Below are positions 1-8,053 of a DNA stretch of 64,000 nucleotides, one piece after another; the first letter of the stretch is position 1; each line of letters begins with the position of its first letter. The position numbers and the translations under genes are program-made. The notes under the pieces were generated by a model. The model was given only the letters and a program-made list of their open reading frames with translations. It made no database searches and was not told where the DNA came from. The DNA is taken from the NCBI GenBank assembly GCA_018222405.1, contig JAAFAI010000004.1:62001-126000 (forward strand). Direction: 5' to 3'. This DNA comes from Gammaproteobacteria bacterium. GTDB lineage: Bacteria; Pseudomonadota; Gammaproteobacteria; Enterobacterales; Alteromonadaceae.

Positions 1-1434
1 ACGCTGCGGACTGACATGATAAAGGTCTTGAAAATCACTGATACATTTTTCAAAATGTGCCTGCATTATAGGCGAATCGAGGTCGCCAATATGCGGTGTT
101 ACCACTAGTCGGTTCTTCCATGCGAATGATACCGTGTTTTTCTGATTCGCCCCTACCGCAATAAGTGGCTCTTCTACGTCATAGGGAAGCGTTAATTCTA
201 GGGGACTTAAGCCCCGCCCCAGACGAAACGGTATAGCACCTGACATCATAGTTCTTAGAACGGAGTCGTCGAGTTTGTGACAGATATCGCGATTATGATG
301 AACAAAAAAATCGGCCGACATGGAAAGCTGTTGTTGTGCAGACGACGTCGATGTGACCATAGGTTCACCGTATTCATTGCCTGACGTTGCGATCATCGGA
401 CGATTGAATTGCTTCATGAGCATCAAATGCAGACCACTGCATGGTAACATCACCCCCAAATCGCTAAGCATTGGCGCTACGTTTTCCGAAATGGGTGCAT
501 TGCGTTTTTTTGGTGCAAGCAAAATAGGTCTTACAGGGCTTGATAGGAGCGCTTTATCTTGACTGTTTACCACCACACAGTTATCGAGCCAACTCTGTCC
601 AGGAATATCGCTTTGCGGCTCTGGAAGCATGACCGCAAAAGGCTTGTCGGGTCGATTCTTTCGTCGCCGCAGTAGATCAACCGCTTCAGTGTTTTGCGCG
701 TCACAAATTAAGTGATACCCGCCGACACTTTTTAACGCAATAATCGCACCTTGGTTAAGGCATCCCACAACCGCAGTCACAACATCGTCATCACCTTGCG
801 CGATCACACGACCGCCAACCGTTGAACAAAACACTTCAGGTCCGCATGCGCGACAACTGATAGGCTGTGCGTGAAAGCGCCTGTCATGCGGGGATTGATA
901 TTCTTGGTGACACGTCTCACACATAGGAAACGCAGACATACTAATATTTTTTCTGTCATAGGGCATTGCCCGCAACATCGAGAATCGTGGTCCACATTCA
1001 CTGCAAGCGATGAAACTATAATCACTGCGCCGGTTATCTGTAGACAGTAACTCGGACTGACACGCGTCACACAAATACAAGTCTTTGGGCACTGATACCG
1101 TCCCGCTTAATGGGTCATGACTGCTTTCTTCTATCGAAAATGTACCTAAGCCATTGGGTTTAATGCTTTTCTTTTCGAGTAAATACAACGATACCATTGA
1201 CGCATTATTTTGTAATTCATATGAAAACTGTTCAACATCTAATTCTGAGCCTTCAATATGTATGCGCACACACCCACAATCGTTTTTGACCCATCCCACA
1301 AGGTTTTTTTCATGGGCTAAACGGTAAATCAAGGGTCTAAAGCCAACGCCTTGGATCATCCCTGTAATGATTAGCTCATACGCAATTGTTTTTGCATTAT
1401 TTTTATTTGCTTCGTGCAAGCCGGAAGCCGTCAT
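1..1434 (-). CDS. hypF: HypF carbamoyltransferase, hydrogenase maturation (partial, 3' end outside window)
   Basis: HypF turns carbamoyl phosphate into the carbamoyl group that HypE dehydrates to make the CN ligands of the NiFe site. The frame is open for 478 codons to the window edge. An N-terminal acylphosphatase domain is seen (GMIQGVGFRPLIYRLA, about residues 30-45). Two zinc fingers follow (CDACQ, CSECGPRF, CETC, CRACG, about residues 125-205). The YrdC-like domain contains LKSVGGYHLICDA. The C-terminal Kae1-like domain lies mostly outside; full HypF proteins are near 750 residues. The ATG overlaps the hypD stop (ATGA), so it is translationally coupled as the last visible gene of the hyp train. 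hypE may lie just beyond the edge. Confidence 0.95.
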   Translation of the reverse strand, partial: MTASGLHEANKNNAKTIAYELIITGMIQGVGFRPLIYRLAHEKNLVGWVKNDCGCVRIHIEGSELDVEQFSYELQNNASMVSLYLLEKKSIKPNGLGTFSIEESSHDPLSGTVSVPKDLYLCDACQSELLSTDNRRSDYSFIACSECGPRFSMLRAMPYDRKNISMSAFPMCETCHQEYQSPHDRRFHAQPISCRACGPEVFCSTVGGRVIAQGDDDVVTAVVGCLNQGAIIALKSVGGYHLICDAQNTEAVDLLRRRKNRPDKPFAVMLPEPQSDIPGQSWLDNCVVVNSQDKALLSSPVRPILLAPKKRNAPISENVAPMLSDLGVMLPCSGLHLMLMKQFNRPMIATSGNEYGEPMVTSTSSAQQQLSMSADFFVHHNRDICHKLDDSVLRTMMSGAIPFRLGRGLSPLELTLPYDVEEPLIAVGANQKNTVSFAWKNRLVVTPHIGDLDSPIMQAHFEKCISDFQDLYHVSPQR

Positions 1435-2567
1435 GACTTTATCTCCACTTTTTGCGTATTTCCCTTCTCAATAACTTCTATTACTGAGCGCTCGCCAGCG
1501 CTATACCAGACTCTGCAAGCCCCCTCGTCGGAAACCATACAGGCTCCTTTGGGCGAAGCCGGTATACATTCCTTACCGAAAAACGGGCACCCATCAGGTG
1601 CCATTTGCCCAAGTATCACTTGTTCACAGGGCGGGGGTGTTTTTTGACTGGTTTGTATAATTTGTGAACTACAATCGATTGGCTCATAATGGTTGGTAAC
1701 GTCTAAGTGCGACAATTTTGCAGCCAATGAAAATCCAGAACGCGGTATGACACCAATTCCACGCCAATGCGCATCAACCTGAGTAAACGCTGTTTTTAAA
1801 AGAGTTTGAGCCGCTGAGTTACCATGGTGCTTGACGACTTCGGGATAGCTATTGTTCAGCGTAATGACTCTGCTAGAACAGTTTTTGATAAGTGCATGGA
1901 TCGACAAAAGCAGACTTTCTGGATGAAATCCTGAAATACTGACGGGTAAATCATGATGGTCGATAACAAATTGCCATTCTTCACATCCCATAATGGTTGC
2001 GACATGGCCTGGTGCAATAAGGGCGTCAAATGTATCTTGTTGACTCCTAAGCACATGGGCAACAGCTGGCCAAGTAAGACGTCCAGACAATAAAACTTTA
2101 AGGTTATTGGGCAAATCAGCAAGCAATGCTGCTGCAACCGGTGCCATGGTGGTTTCAAAACCGACCGCAAAAAATACAACCGCCTTTTCAGGTTCACCTA
2201 TCGCAATAGATACTGCTTCTTGCACAGACGAAATAGGACGAACATCTGCTCCACTATTTTTTGCTGCTATCAATGAATCACAACCATCGATAGCACAATC
2301 GATGGGCACGCGGAGCATATCACCAAAACTCACAATGACGACGTTTTCGTTGAGTGCTAAGTGAATCGCGAATGCGATATCTTCTTCTGGACAAATACAG
2401 ACGGGGCAGCCTGGGCCGGGGATCAGATGAATATTGTGTTGAAATAACGTTCTAAAGCCAGCGCGCGTGATCGCGCGCTCATGACCACCACAGACATTGA
2501 GAATACGGAGCGGTTTTGTAAGCGGCGTTTTCTTGATCAGAGATAGTAACGATTCAACACTATACAT
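1431..2567 (-). CDS. hypD: HypD, Fe(CN)2CO cofactor assembly scaffold
   Basis: HypD is the iron-sulfur scaffold that, with HypC, carries iron while the CN and CO ligands are attached. Family motifs are visible: NVCGGHE near the N-terminus, GPGCPVCICP, FAVGFETT, and IAPGHVATIMG, with further cysteines toward the C-terminus (CPFFGKEC, CRVWYSAGER). I start it at the ATG reading MYSVESLL because a GGGGAG ribosome binding site overlapping the hypB end sits about nine bases upstream. A longer in-frame start at 2612 would overlap hypB by 40 bases. This gives 378 residues, the usual HypD length. It lies between hypB and hypF in the canonical CABDF order. Confidence 0.96.
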   Translation of the reverse strand: MYSVESLLSLIKKTPLTKPLRILNVCGGHERAITRAGFRTLFQHNIHLIPGPGCPVCICPEEDIAFAIHLALNENVVIVSFGDMLRVPIDCAIDGCDSLIAAKNSGADVRPISSVQEAVSIAIGEPEKAVVFFAVGFETTMAPVAAALLADLPNNLKVLLSGRLTWPAVAHVLRSQQDTFDALIAPGHVATIMGCEEWQFVIDHHDLPVSISGFHPESLLLSIHALIKNCSSRVITLNNSYPEVVKHHGNSAAQTLLKTAFTQVDAHWRGIGVIPRSGFSLAAKLSHLDVTNHYEPIDCSSQIIQTSQKTPPPCEQVILGQMAPDGCPFFGKECIPASPKGACMVSDEGACRVWYSAGERSVIEVIEKGNTQKVEIKS

Positions 2568-2571
2568 ACTC

Positions 2572-3318
2572 TTAAGCTCCCCGTTCTTGCAATGAGCGAG
2601 AGTCACGAGCATTAATGGTTTCTATAAAGTAAGCAAACCATGCCTCAAGCTGGTTACTTTGCGTTGAAGACACTTCTATAACAGGGGCGTTATTGCCCAC
2701 TTTACGAAATGACTGGATCGCACGCGCCACATTGAATTCGTCGTGGAACTGCAAGTAGTCGGTCTTAGAAATCAGCATGACATCTGCGGCACGAAACATG
2801 ACGGGGTACTTTTCGGGTTTATCGTCGCCTTCTGGTACCGACAACAAGATCACATTCAAGTGCTGCCCTAAATCAAAACATGCGGGACAAATTAAATTGC
2901 CAACGTTTTCAATAAACAAAACGTCTAGCTTTTCGAGGTTAAATTTCCCGAGTACCTTAAACACCATATTAGCGTCCAAATGGCACCCTTGCCCTGTCGC
3001 AATTTGCTCAGCCTGCACACCATGACGCCTAATCCTGTTAGCATCATTTTCAGTTTCGAGATCGCCCTCAATCACCGCCATGTTGTATTGTGATTTGAGC
3101 GCTGTGATCGTTTCTTCCAGCAACCGTGTTTTTCCGCTACCTGGCGATGACATCAAATTAATCACCATCACATCATGTGCATCAAACAAAGCACGATTTG
3201 TGATCGCTTGGGTATCATTGCTACTTTTTAGATTCGCATGAACCTCAACGACGTTTGTCGTTTGCTGAATAGGCTTTTCGATTTTCCTAGGTGTTTCACA
3301 CCCACAATTACCGCACAT
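2572..3318 (-). CDS. hypB: HypB, nickel-insertion GTPase
   Basis: HypB is the SIMIBI-class GTPase that works with HypA to load nickel into the hydrogenase large subunit. The protein begins MCGNCGCET, the N-terminal CxxCGC nickel-binding motif. It then has a Walker A loop (SSPGSGKTRLLEE, about residues 75-85) and the metal-site region ENVGNLICPACFDLG. There is no long poly-His stretch, so a nickel-storage role is unlikely. The start is set at MCGN, with AAAGGA just upstream, rather than at a longer in-frame start deep inside hypA. It gives 248 residues. It overlaps the hypA stop by 11 bases, so the pair is probably coupled. Confidence 0.96.
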   Translation of the reverse strand: MCGNCGCETPRKIEKPIQQTTNVVEVHANLKSSNDTQAITNRALFDAHDVMVINLMSSPGSGKTRLLEETITALKSQYNMAVIEGDLETENDANRIRRHGVQAEQIATGQGCHLDANMVFKVLGKFNLEKLDVLFIENVGNLICPACFDLGQHLNVILLSVPEGDDKPEKYPVMFRAADVMLISKTDYLQFHDEFNVARAIQSFRKVGNNAPVIEVSSTQSNQLEAWFAYFIETINARDSRSLQERGA

Positions 3319-3694
3319 ATTGTCTTTCCTTTGGTTCGGTTGATATTTCGGACGGGATGAATTCAATTCGCTGTAAAACAAACTCATCGCCTTGAATGAG
3401 TTCTGTCTGCCACGAACCACAGCTAGCGCATATGATACGGTTTACTACTGCACGGCTATGTTTGCCACACAATGTGCAGCGCACTTTGATAGCGCTAGTG
3501 TGAATTTGAAGCGCTGCCTGATCGCCGATAGAGTGTGTCCTACACGTCAAAAAAGCCTGATGCAGTAAATCAGGCTCAACACCTGAAAGTGGCCCGATTT
3601 TGACGTGGACAAGACCGACACACTTATCCATATTTGCGCGTTGGTAAACGGCAATTGTGTCAAGCAAGCTATAGCACAGACTCATTTCATGCAT
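3308..3694 (-). CDS. hypA: HypA, nickel metallochaperone
   Basis: HypA delivers nickel to the hydrogenase precursor together with HypB. It starts MHEMSLCYSL; His2 in the MHE motif is the conserved nickel ligand. A zinc domain with two CxxC pairs (CTLCGK and CASCGS) occupies residues of about 75-100. The ATG overlaps the last codons of hypC. An in-frame TTG nine bases upstream is less likely because it would displace the conserved MHE start. Length is 128 residues, near the usual 113-120 with a short C-terminal extension. Confidence 0.95.
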   Translation of the reverse strand: MHEMSLCYSLLDTIAVYQRANMDKCVGLVHVKIGPLSGVEPDLLHQAFLTCRTHSIGDQAALQIHTSAIKVRCTLCGKHSRAVVNRIICASCGSWQTELIQGDEFVLQRIEFIPSEISTEPKERQYVR

Positions 3695-3914
3695 CGTAAG
3701 CAATCACCTGATCGAGCAACTCCCACGTCACTTGCGCTTCATCATACGTGATCACTTGCAGTGCATAACCCACATGCACCATGACATAGTCACCCACCTT
3801 GACACCTGATCCTTGTATTAAATGTAAACTGACCTCGCGAGAAACACCTTTGGCTTCGCATATCGCATTAAAGCCTTTTATTCCTGTGACTTTCATTGGA
3901 ACAGCGAGGCACAT
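3687..3914 (-). CDS. hypC: HypC/HybG-family hydrogenase maturation chaperone
   Basis: This small chaperone binds HypD and then the immature large subunit while the Fe(CN)2CO unit is transferred. The sequence begins MCLAVPMKV; Cys2 is the essential residue after Met removal. The rest matches the small beta-barrel family (GVSREVSLHLI, VGDYVMVHVGYAL). Length is 75 residues, slightly short of the common 80-90. It shares one base with the upstream small membrane gene (TAATG) and overlaps hypA, which shows tight operon packing. Confidence 0.95.
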   Translation of the reverse strand: MCLAVPMKVTGIKGFNAICEAKGVSREVSLHLIQGSGVKVGDYVMVHVGYALQVITYDEAQVTWELLDQVIAYDA

Positions 3915-4129
3915 TACTGCGGTAGCCGTATTGCGTTACTTCTCACTCTCGCTCTGTACACAAAGAGCCCAACCGCCACTAACACTGTGACTGACAGGAG
4001 CGCGACTAACAGTATGGAATGATCGCCTTGGTGGCCCGGATGCGCGTAGCTCGCTGGTGAGCCCAACACCGAGTAGAAAATTAATATTAGTGGGTTAGTA
4101 AGATGCTTTGTAATATTTTGGATGCTCAT
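3914..4129 (-). CDS. Small membrane protein of the hydrogenase operon, unknown function
   Basis: The 71-residue protein has an N-terminal hydrophobic segment ending ASYAHPG (a possible signal sequence with cleavage near AYA or SYA). A short His-rich stretch (HPGHQGDH) follows, then one transmembrane helix (ILLVALLSVTVLVAVGLFV) and a basic tail. GAGG precedes the ATG. It sits between hynL and hypC and overlaps hypC by one base. The His-rich periplasmic loop could bind nickel or another metal, but that is inference. I do not recognise a family. Confidence 0.75.
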   Translation of the reverse strand: MSIQNITKHLTNPLILIFYSVLGSPASYAHPGHQGDHSILLVALLSVTVLVAVGLFVYRARVRSNAIRLPQ

Positions 4130-4148
4130 AATAGTTCCTCAACTATGA

Positions 4149-6032
4149 CTAACGAACTTTCAGTTGCAGACGCTCTTCACCGGTTTCATCCATCACGTGC
4201 ACAGCACATGCAAGGCACGGATCGAAACTATGAAGCGTTCGCAAAATCTCTAAAGGTTGGTCAGGATCATGTAGTGTATGTTTATCTTGCAGCGCGGCTT
4301 CATAAGCGCCGGCCTGTGAATTAGGATCCCTAGGACCTGCGTTCCATGTAGTGGGCACGACACATTGGTAGTTATCAATCTTTCCATTTTGCATGACTAA
4401 CCAATGCCCTAAAGCGCCTCTGGGCGCTTCCATAACCCCGACGCCTTGACCTTTTACAGGCCAATTCGCTGGGTCAAAATATAAAGGGTTGAACGTATCG
4501 GTATCGCCGCTCGCAATATTATCAAGCAATTGGTCATACCAATCCTGTAGCTGGTTGACGATAATTTTGGTTTCAACCGCTCTGGCGAGCGTTCTGCCGA
4601 GTGTCGAGAAAAGTGCTGAGGGCGCTAAGTCTAAGATAGAAAGAGAGCGGTTGACGATGTCTTGCACTGCAGCATCCTTTTTCGCATACATCATTAATAC
4701 ACGCGCTAACGGACCGACCTCCATTGCATGGCCTTTCCAACGCGGACTTTTCAACCATGAATATTCAGCACTCGTATTAAGGTGCTTATACGGGGGCCTT
4801 GGGCCGGTATATTCAAGGTTTGTTTGCCCTTCGAAAGGATGTAAGCCACTTGTATTTCCGCCGCTATAGCGATACCAAGATGAAGAAACGAATTCTTGAA
4901 TTTCAGATGGATCATCTAAGTCGACTTCATATACCTTGCTCAAGTCGCGACCCAGTATTGCGCCTCTGGGAAATAAAAATGACGCGGGATCATCCATTGA
5001 GGTCGTCGGTAGGTCCCCATAGGTTAGAAAGTTACCCAGCCCCTCGCCTCGTGTACCCCACTCTTTGTAATAACCCGCAATGGCCAAAATATCTGGATAG
5101 TACACTTGATCGACAAATGTCTTCATTTGGGTGATGGCATCTTGTAATTGCACTAATCGTCGTGTGTTAATTCCTGTTGATGCATTCAAATTAATGGGTG
5201 ACGGTACACCGCCGACGACAAAATTGGGATGAGGGTTTTTGCCACCAAATATGGTGTGAACTTTAACAACGTCACGTTGCCACGTTAGCGCATCTAGATA
5301 ATGCGCTAGCGCCATTAAATTTACTTCAGGTGGCAGTTTGTAGCCCGGATGCCCCCAATATGCATTGTTAAATATCCCCAGTTGTCCCGACTCAACCAGC
5401 GTTTTAACTTTTTGTTTCATATCCTTAAAATAACCAGGAGATGAACGAGGATAATCGCTAAGTTGACCAGCAAGCGCTGCCGTTTTAGCTGGATCCGCAT
5501 CTAAAGCCGATACAACATCAACCCAATCAAGGGCATGTAAGTGATAAAAATGCATCACGTGATCATGCACATACTGGGTGCCGATCATGATGTTTCTGAT
5601 TAATTGTGCATTTTGTGGGATAGCCATCTCAGCTTCACTCAATGAACCTATCACGGTGCCTGAATGACGGTGCCCTTTGCCTTTTTTACCATGTTGCAGC
5701 GGCCCTTTTGGCATGGACGTCATGGCCGGATGTCCAATAGCCACTCCTAACTTGGCGTTTGTACGCCACGCTTTTCTGAGGGCATCTTCGACTGCGCGAA
5801 CCGATGCCATGCCATGTACCAATGTACAAACGCCACAGATACGCTGAGCAAACGCCCACGCATCCCGAGGATCTCTGCCTTGCAGGATCAGTTCAATTCC
5901 TCGTACAGAGGTACCCGAAGAGAACGCCTGTTTGATCGTATTACCATCCATTTCAGCTTCTATCCTAAGATGGCCTTCGATTCGAGTGATGGGATCGACG
6001 ACCAATCGGTCATTATTTGATGTCTTGTCCAT
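4149..6032 (-). CDS. hynL: [NiFe]-hydrogenase large subunit, group 1 uptake type
   Basis: This is the catalytic subunit that oxidises H2 at the NiFe(CN)2CO centre. The four nickel-ligand cysteines are present in the L1 motif RICGVC (residues 64-69) and the L2 motif DPCLACAVH (residues 604-612). Fifteen residues follow the His, so the precursor needs the C-terminal cleavage done by HynD, which is encoded in the same operon. It is 627 residues long and has no signal peptide; it would be exported bound to the Tat-targeted small subunit. Gene order and sequence resemble the HynSL enzymes of Alteromonas and purple sulfur bacteria as I recall them. An alternative label is hupL or hyaB. Confidence 0.96.
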   Translation of the reverse strand: MDKTSNNDRLVVDPITRIEGHLRIEAEMDGNTIKQAFSSGTSVRGIELILQGRDPRDAWAFAQRICGVCTLVHGMASVRAVEDALRKAWRTNAKLGVAIGHPAMTSMPKGPLQHGKKGKGHRHSGTVIGSLSEAEMAIPQNAQLIRNIMIGTQYVHDHVMHFYHLHALDWVDVVSALDADPAKTAALAGQLSDYPRSSPGYFKDMKQKVKTLVESGQLGIFNNAYWGHPGYKLPPEVNLMALAHYLDALTWQRDVVKVHTIFGGKNPHPNFVVGGVPSPINLNASTGINTRRLVQLQDAITQMKTFVDQVYYPDILAIAGYYKEWGTRGEGLGNFLTYGDLPTTSMDDPASFLFPRGAILGRDLSKVYEVDLDDPSEIQEFVSSSWYRYSGGNTSGLHPFEGQTNLEYTGPRPPYKHLNTSAEYSWLKSPRWKGHAMEVGPLARVLMMYAKKDAAVQDIVNRSLSILDLAPSALFSTLGRTLARAVETKIIVNQLQDWYDQLLDNIASGDTDTFNPLYFDPANWPVKGQGVGVMEAPRGALGHWLVMQNGKIDNYQCVVPTTWNAGPRDPNSQAGAYEAALQDKHTLHDPDQPLEILRTLHSFDPCLACAVHVMDETGEERLQLKVR

Positions 6033-6051
6033 ATGCTTTGCCTATTGTGTC

Positions 6052-7050
6052 TTATGCGTTTTTACCGGCGTGCTTCTGTCCACCTTTACCCGGTTTAGAT
6101 TTGTATCGTTCCCATGGAAAAAGGGCTTGGTAAAAACTGCCTTTATCCCAGAAGTCGGGCTCAGAGCAGCCAAGACACGGGTGCCCAGATTCAATAGGAA
6201 AACTGGTGCCTTGATTCCACTTAACGGTTGCACACGCATTAAAAGTTTCAGGCCCTTTGCAACCCAGCTCAAACAGACACCAGCCCTTCTTAGCCCCCTC
6301 GTCATCAAACGATTTTGCAAATTTACGTTGTTCAAAAAACGGACGCCGGTAACATCGGTCGTGAATGGTTTCACCAAAAAAGGCGAGTGGTCGTTGCAGT
6401 GCATCAAGGTCAGGAAAACGCTTAAATGTGAGGTAGTGAACCAACACTGCTGTTATCGCGATAGGCAGTGGTGGGCATCCTGAAATATTGACGATTGGTT
6501 TATCAGTAATGATGTCGCTGACTGCAACAGCGCCCGTCGGATTTGGGTTAGCTTTGGGGATCCCGCCAAAAGATGCGCAGGTACCAATGGCAATAATACC
6601 CGCAGCCTCTTTGGCCGATTCACGCAACATATCAACATTACTCATTCCACTGATCGTTGAGTAACCGGGATTCCCCATCGGAACCGAACCATCGACCAAC
6701 AGCAAATATTGTCCCTTGTGCGCTTCCATTGCAGCGCGTCGTGCCTCCTCTGCTTGCTCTCCAGCGGCAGCCATTATTGTATGTTGATAATCCAATGAAA
6801 TGTGATCGAAGATAAGGCTTTCCAGAGTGGGGGCATGAGAGCGTAAAATCGCCTCGGTGCACCCAGTACATTCTTGAAAGGGCAACCAAACAACAGAAGG
6901 TCGTTTTGCATTCCCCAGTGCATTGGCGAGGTCGGCAACCGCACTTTGAGGTAAGGCGAGCAATGATGCTGTCGTAGCGCAGAACTTTAGAAATGTGCGT
7001 CTGGATATACCTGACGCTTGTAACTGCGCATTTAGTGTGGGTAGAGACAT
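6052..7050 (-). CDS. hynS: [NiFe]-hydrogenase small subunit with Tat signal
   Basis: This electron-transfer subunit carries three Fe-S clusters. The start is the ATG right after AGGAGG; an in-frame ATG 24 bases upstream would use that SD as codons. SRRTFLKF (residues 16-23) is a twin-arginine signal. Proximal-cluster cysteines begin at CTGC (residues 61-64); later motifs include CGCKGPETFNAC-like residues and HPCLGCSEPDFWD. The two extra cysteines of oxygen-tolerant membrane hydrogenases are absent: Gly sits between the CTGC cysteines, and the later segment reads CASFGG. The protein ends soon after the last cluster without the usual C-terminal membrane helix, so docking must use other proteins. 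Confidence 0.96.
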   Translation of the reverse strand: MSLPTLNAQLQASGISRRTFLKFCATTASLLALPQSAVADLANALGNAKRPSVVWLPFQECTGCTEAILRSHAPTLESLIFDHISLDYQHTIMAAAGEQAEEARRAAMEAHKGQYLLLVDGSVPMGNPGYSTISGMSNVDMLRESAKEAAGIIAIGTCASFGGIPKANPNPTGAVAVSDIITDKPIVNISGCPPLPIAITAVLVHYLTFKRFPDLDALQRPLAFFGETIHDRCYRRPFFEQRKFAKSFDDEGAKKGWCLFELGCKGPETFNACATVKWNQGTSFPIESGHPCLGCSEPDFWDKGSFYQALFPWERYKSKPGKGGQKHAGKNA

Positions 7051-7051
7051 T

Positions 7052-7486
7052 TTAATCCTCCTCAGCCGCGTCATTAGTCGATGTATCAGACATTGCTTGA
7101 ATGTCTGATACGATATTATTGAGCGATAACACCATATCTTCTGGTTGAGATTTTATTAGCGGTGGACAGTCACAGATATGCACATATTTGCCCATGATCT
7201 CGGCTTCCTCGTTGTAATGTGTTTCAAGCCAGACGCCGGTATATCGTGATTCGATTACCACTGTGTCACCCAGTGCCTGAATATCTGCTTTCACTTCTCC
7301 ATGACCCAGAAAAGTCTCCAACTGTGATTCTTCACTTGCACTCAATGGCAATCGCCGCAGGTCTATCGTGGTTTCTTCTTGCTGCGCAAGTAACTGGGAT
7401 AAGGCATGACGAATCTGATGCAAAAGCGGGATCACATTGCCCGTAGTGTCAGCATTTGATGTTATAAAAATGAGTTCTTCGTTCAT
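7052..7486 (-). CDS. hupH: HupH-like hydrogenase expression/maturation protein
   Basis: The 144-residue protein matches the C-terminal HupH/HoxQ-type domain in its core (ALGDTVVIESRYTGVWLETHY, about residues 75-95, then YVHICDCPPLI). Family members act in small-subunit maturation or quality control before Tat export; the exact activity here is not shown by sequence. Its ATG overlaps the hynD stop (ATGA). Its TAA lies one base before the hynS ATG and overlaps the hynS ribosome binding site, so it is coupled to both. It is shorter than full-length HupH proteins because it lacks the N-terminal domain. Confidence 0.85.
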   Translation of the reverse strand: MNEELIFITSNADTTGNVIPLLHQIRHALSQLLAQQEETTIDLRRLPLSASEESQLETFLGHGEVKADIQALGDTVVIESRYTGVWLETHYNEEAEIMGKYVHICDCPPLIKSQPEDMVLSLNNIVSDIQAMSDTSTNDAAEED

Positions 7487-8037
7487 CGTGACTGCTTTTC
7501 AATCGCTGGGGTATTGGCGTGAACCTTACCGGTAGAAAGACACGCAAACGCGATATCCATAATGGAAGAGAGCGCGACACTGACTTTTGGACTTAAGGAC
7601 GTCCCCCACTCGATTGCTTCAGGCTCTACGCCAATTAACGTCACTTCAGTCGGTTTTGAAAACAATGTTTGGCTGGTTAATAAGGTATCGCGTAACGTAA
7701 TTTGGTGAACAGAGTGCGCCGTTGCCTGTTCAAATTGCTGCGCGATTTCATCATCTTTGAAGACTTTAACCGTGCCTGCGGGACATCGCATATAGGCGGC
7801 ATCTATGACAATGGTATGATCTGAATTTGACACCCATTCTAATAATTCGTAGCTCAGTGTCCCAGCATCAATGCACGACACATTTGAATAGTCTTCAAGC
7901 ATGGGCTGTAAGGCTTGGATAGCATGTATACCAACGCCATCATCACGCTGTAAAATGTTTCCTACCCCTATTATGGTATATTGCTTAACCTTGTTTGCGA
8001 CGCGAACTGCTGGCGTACATGTTTTTGCGGATTGCAT
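7483..8037 (-). CDS. hynD: Hydrogenase maturation endopeptidase
   Basis: This protease of the HycI/HupD family removes the C-terminal peptide of HynL after nickel insertion. The opening motif GVGNILQRDDGVG (about residues 22-34) and CIDAGTLSYELL carry the acidic residues that sense the nickel. HSVHQITLRDTLL is the conserved His region. I chose the ATG at MQSAKTC, preceded by AGAGG; the longer frame would run into the upstream transporter gene. It is 184 residues long, typical for the family. Position directly before hupH-hynS-hynL supports a dedicated role. Confidence 0.93.
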   Translation of the reverse strand: MQSAKTCTPAVRVANKVKQYTIIGVGNILQRDDGVGIHAIQALQPMLEDYSNVSCIDAGTLSYELLEWVSNSDHTIVIDAAYMRCPAGTVKVFKDDEIAQQFEQATAHSVHQITLRDTLLTSQTLFSKPTEVTLIGVEPEAIEWGTSLSPKVSVALSSIMDIAFACLSTGKVHANTPAIEKQSR

Positions 8038-8053
8038 TAGCCTCTGTCCTCTA

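Noticed and set aside
1..1434. hypF looking truncated
   Set aside because: The frame is open to the window edge with all expected N-terminal domains; the gene simply continues outside.
4489..4869. A 126-codon plus-strand frame opposite hynL
   Set aside because: hynL is unambiguous in this region; no promoter or SD supports the opposite frame.
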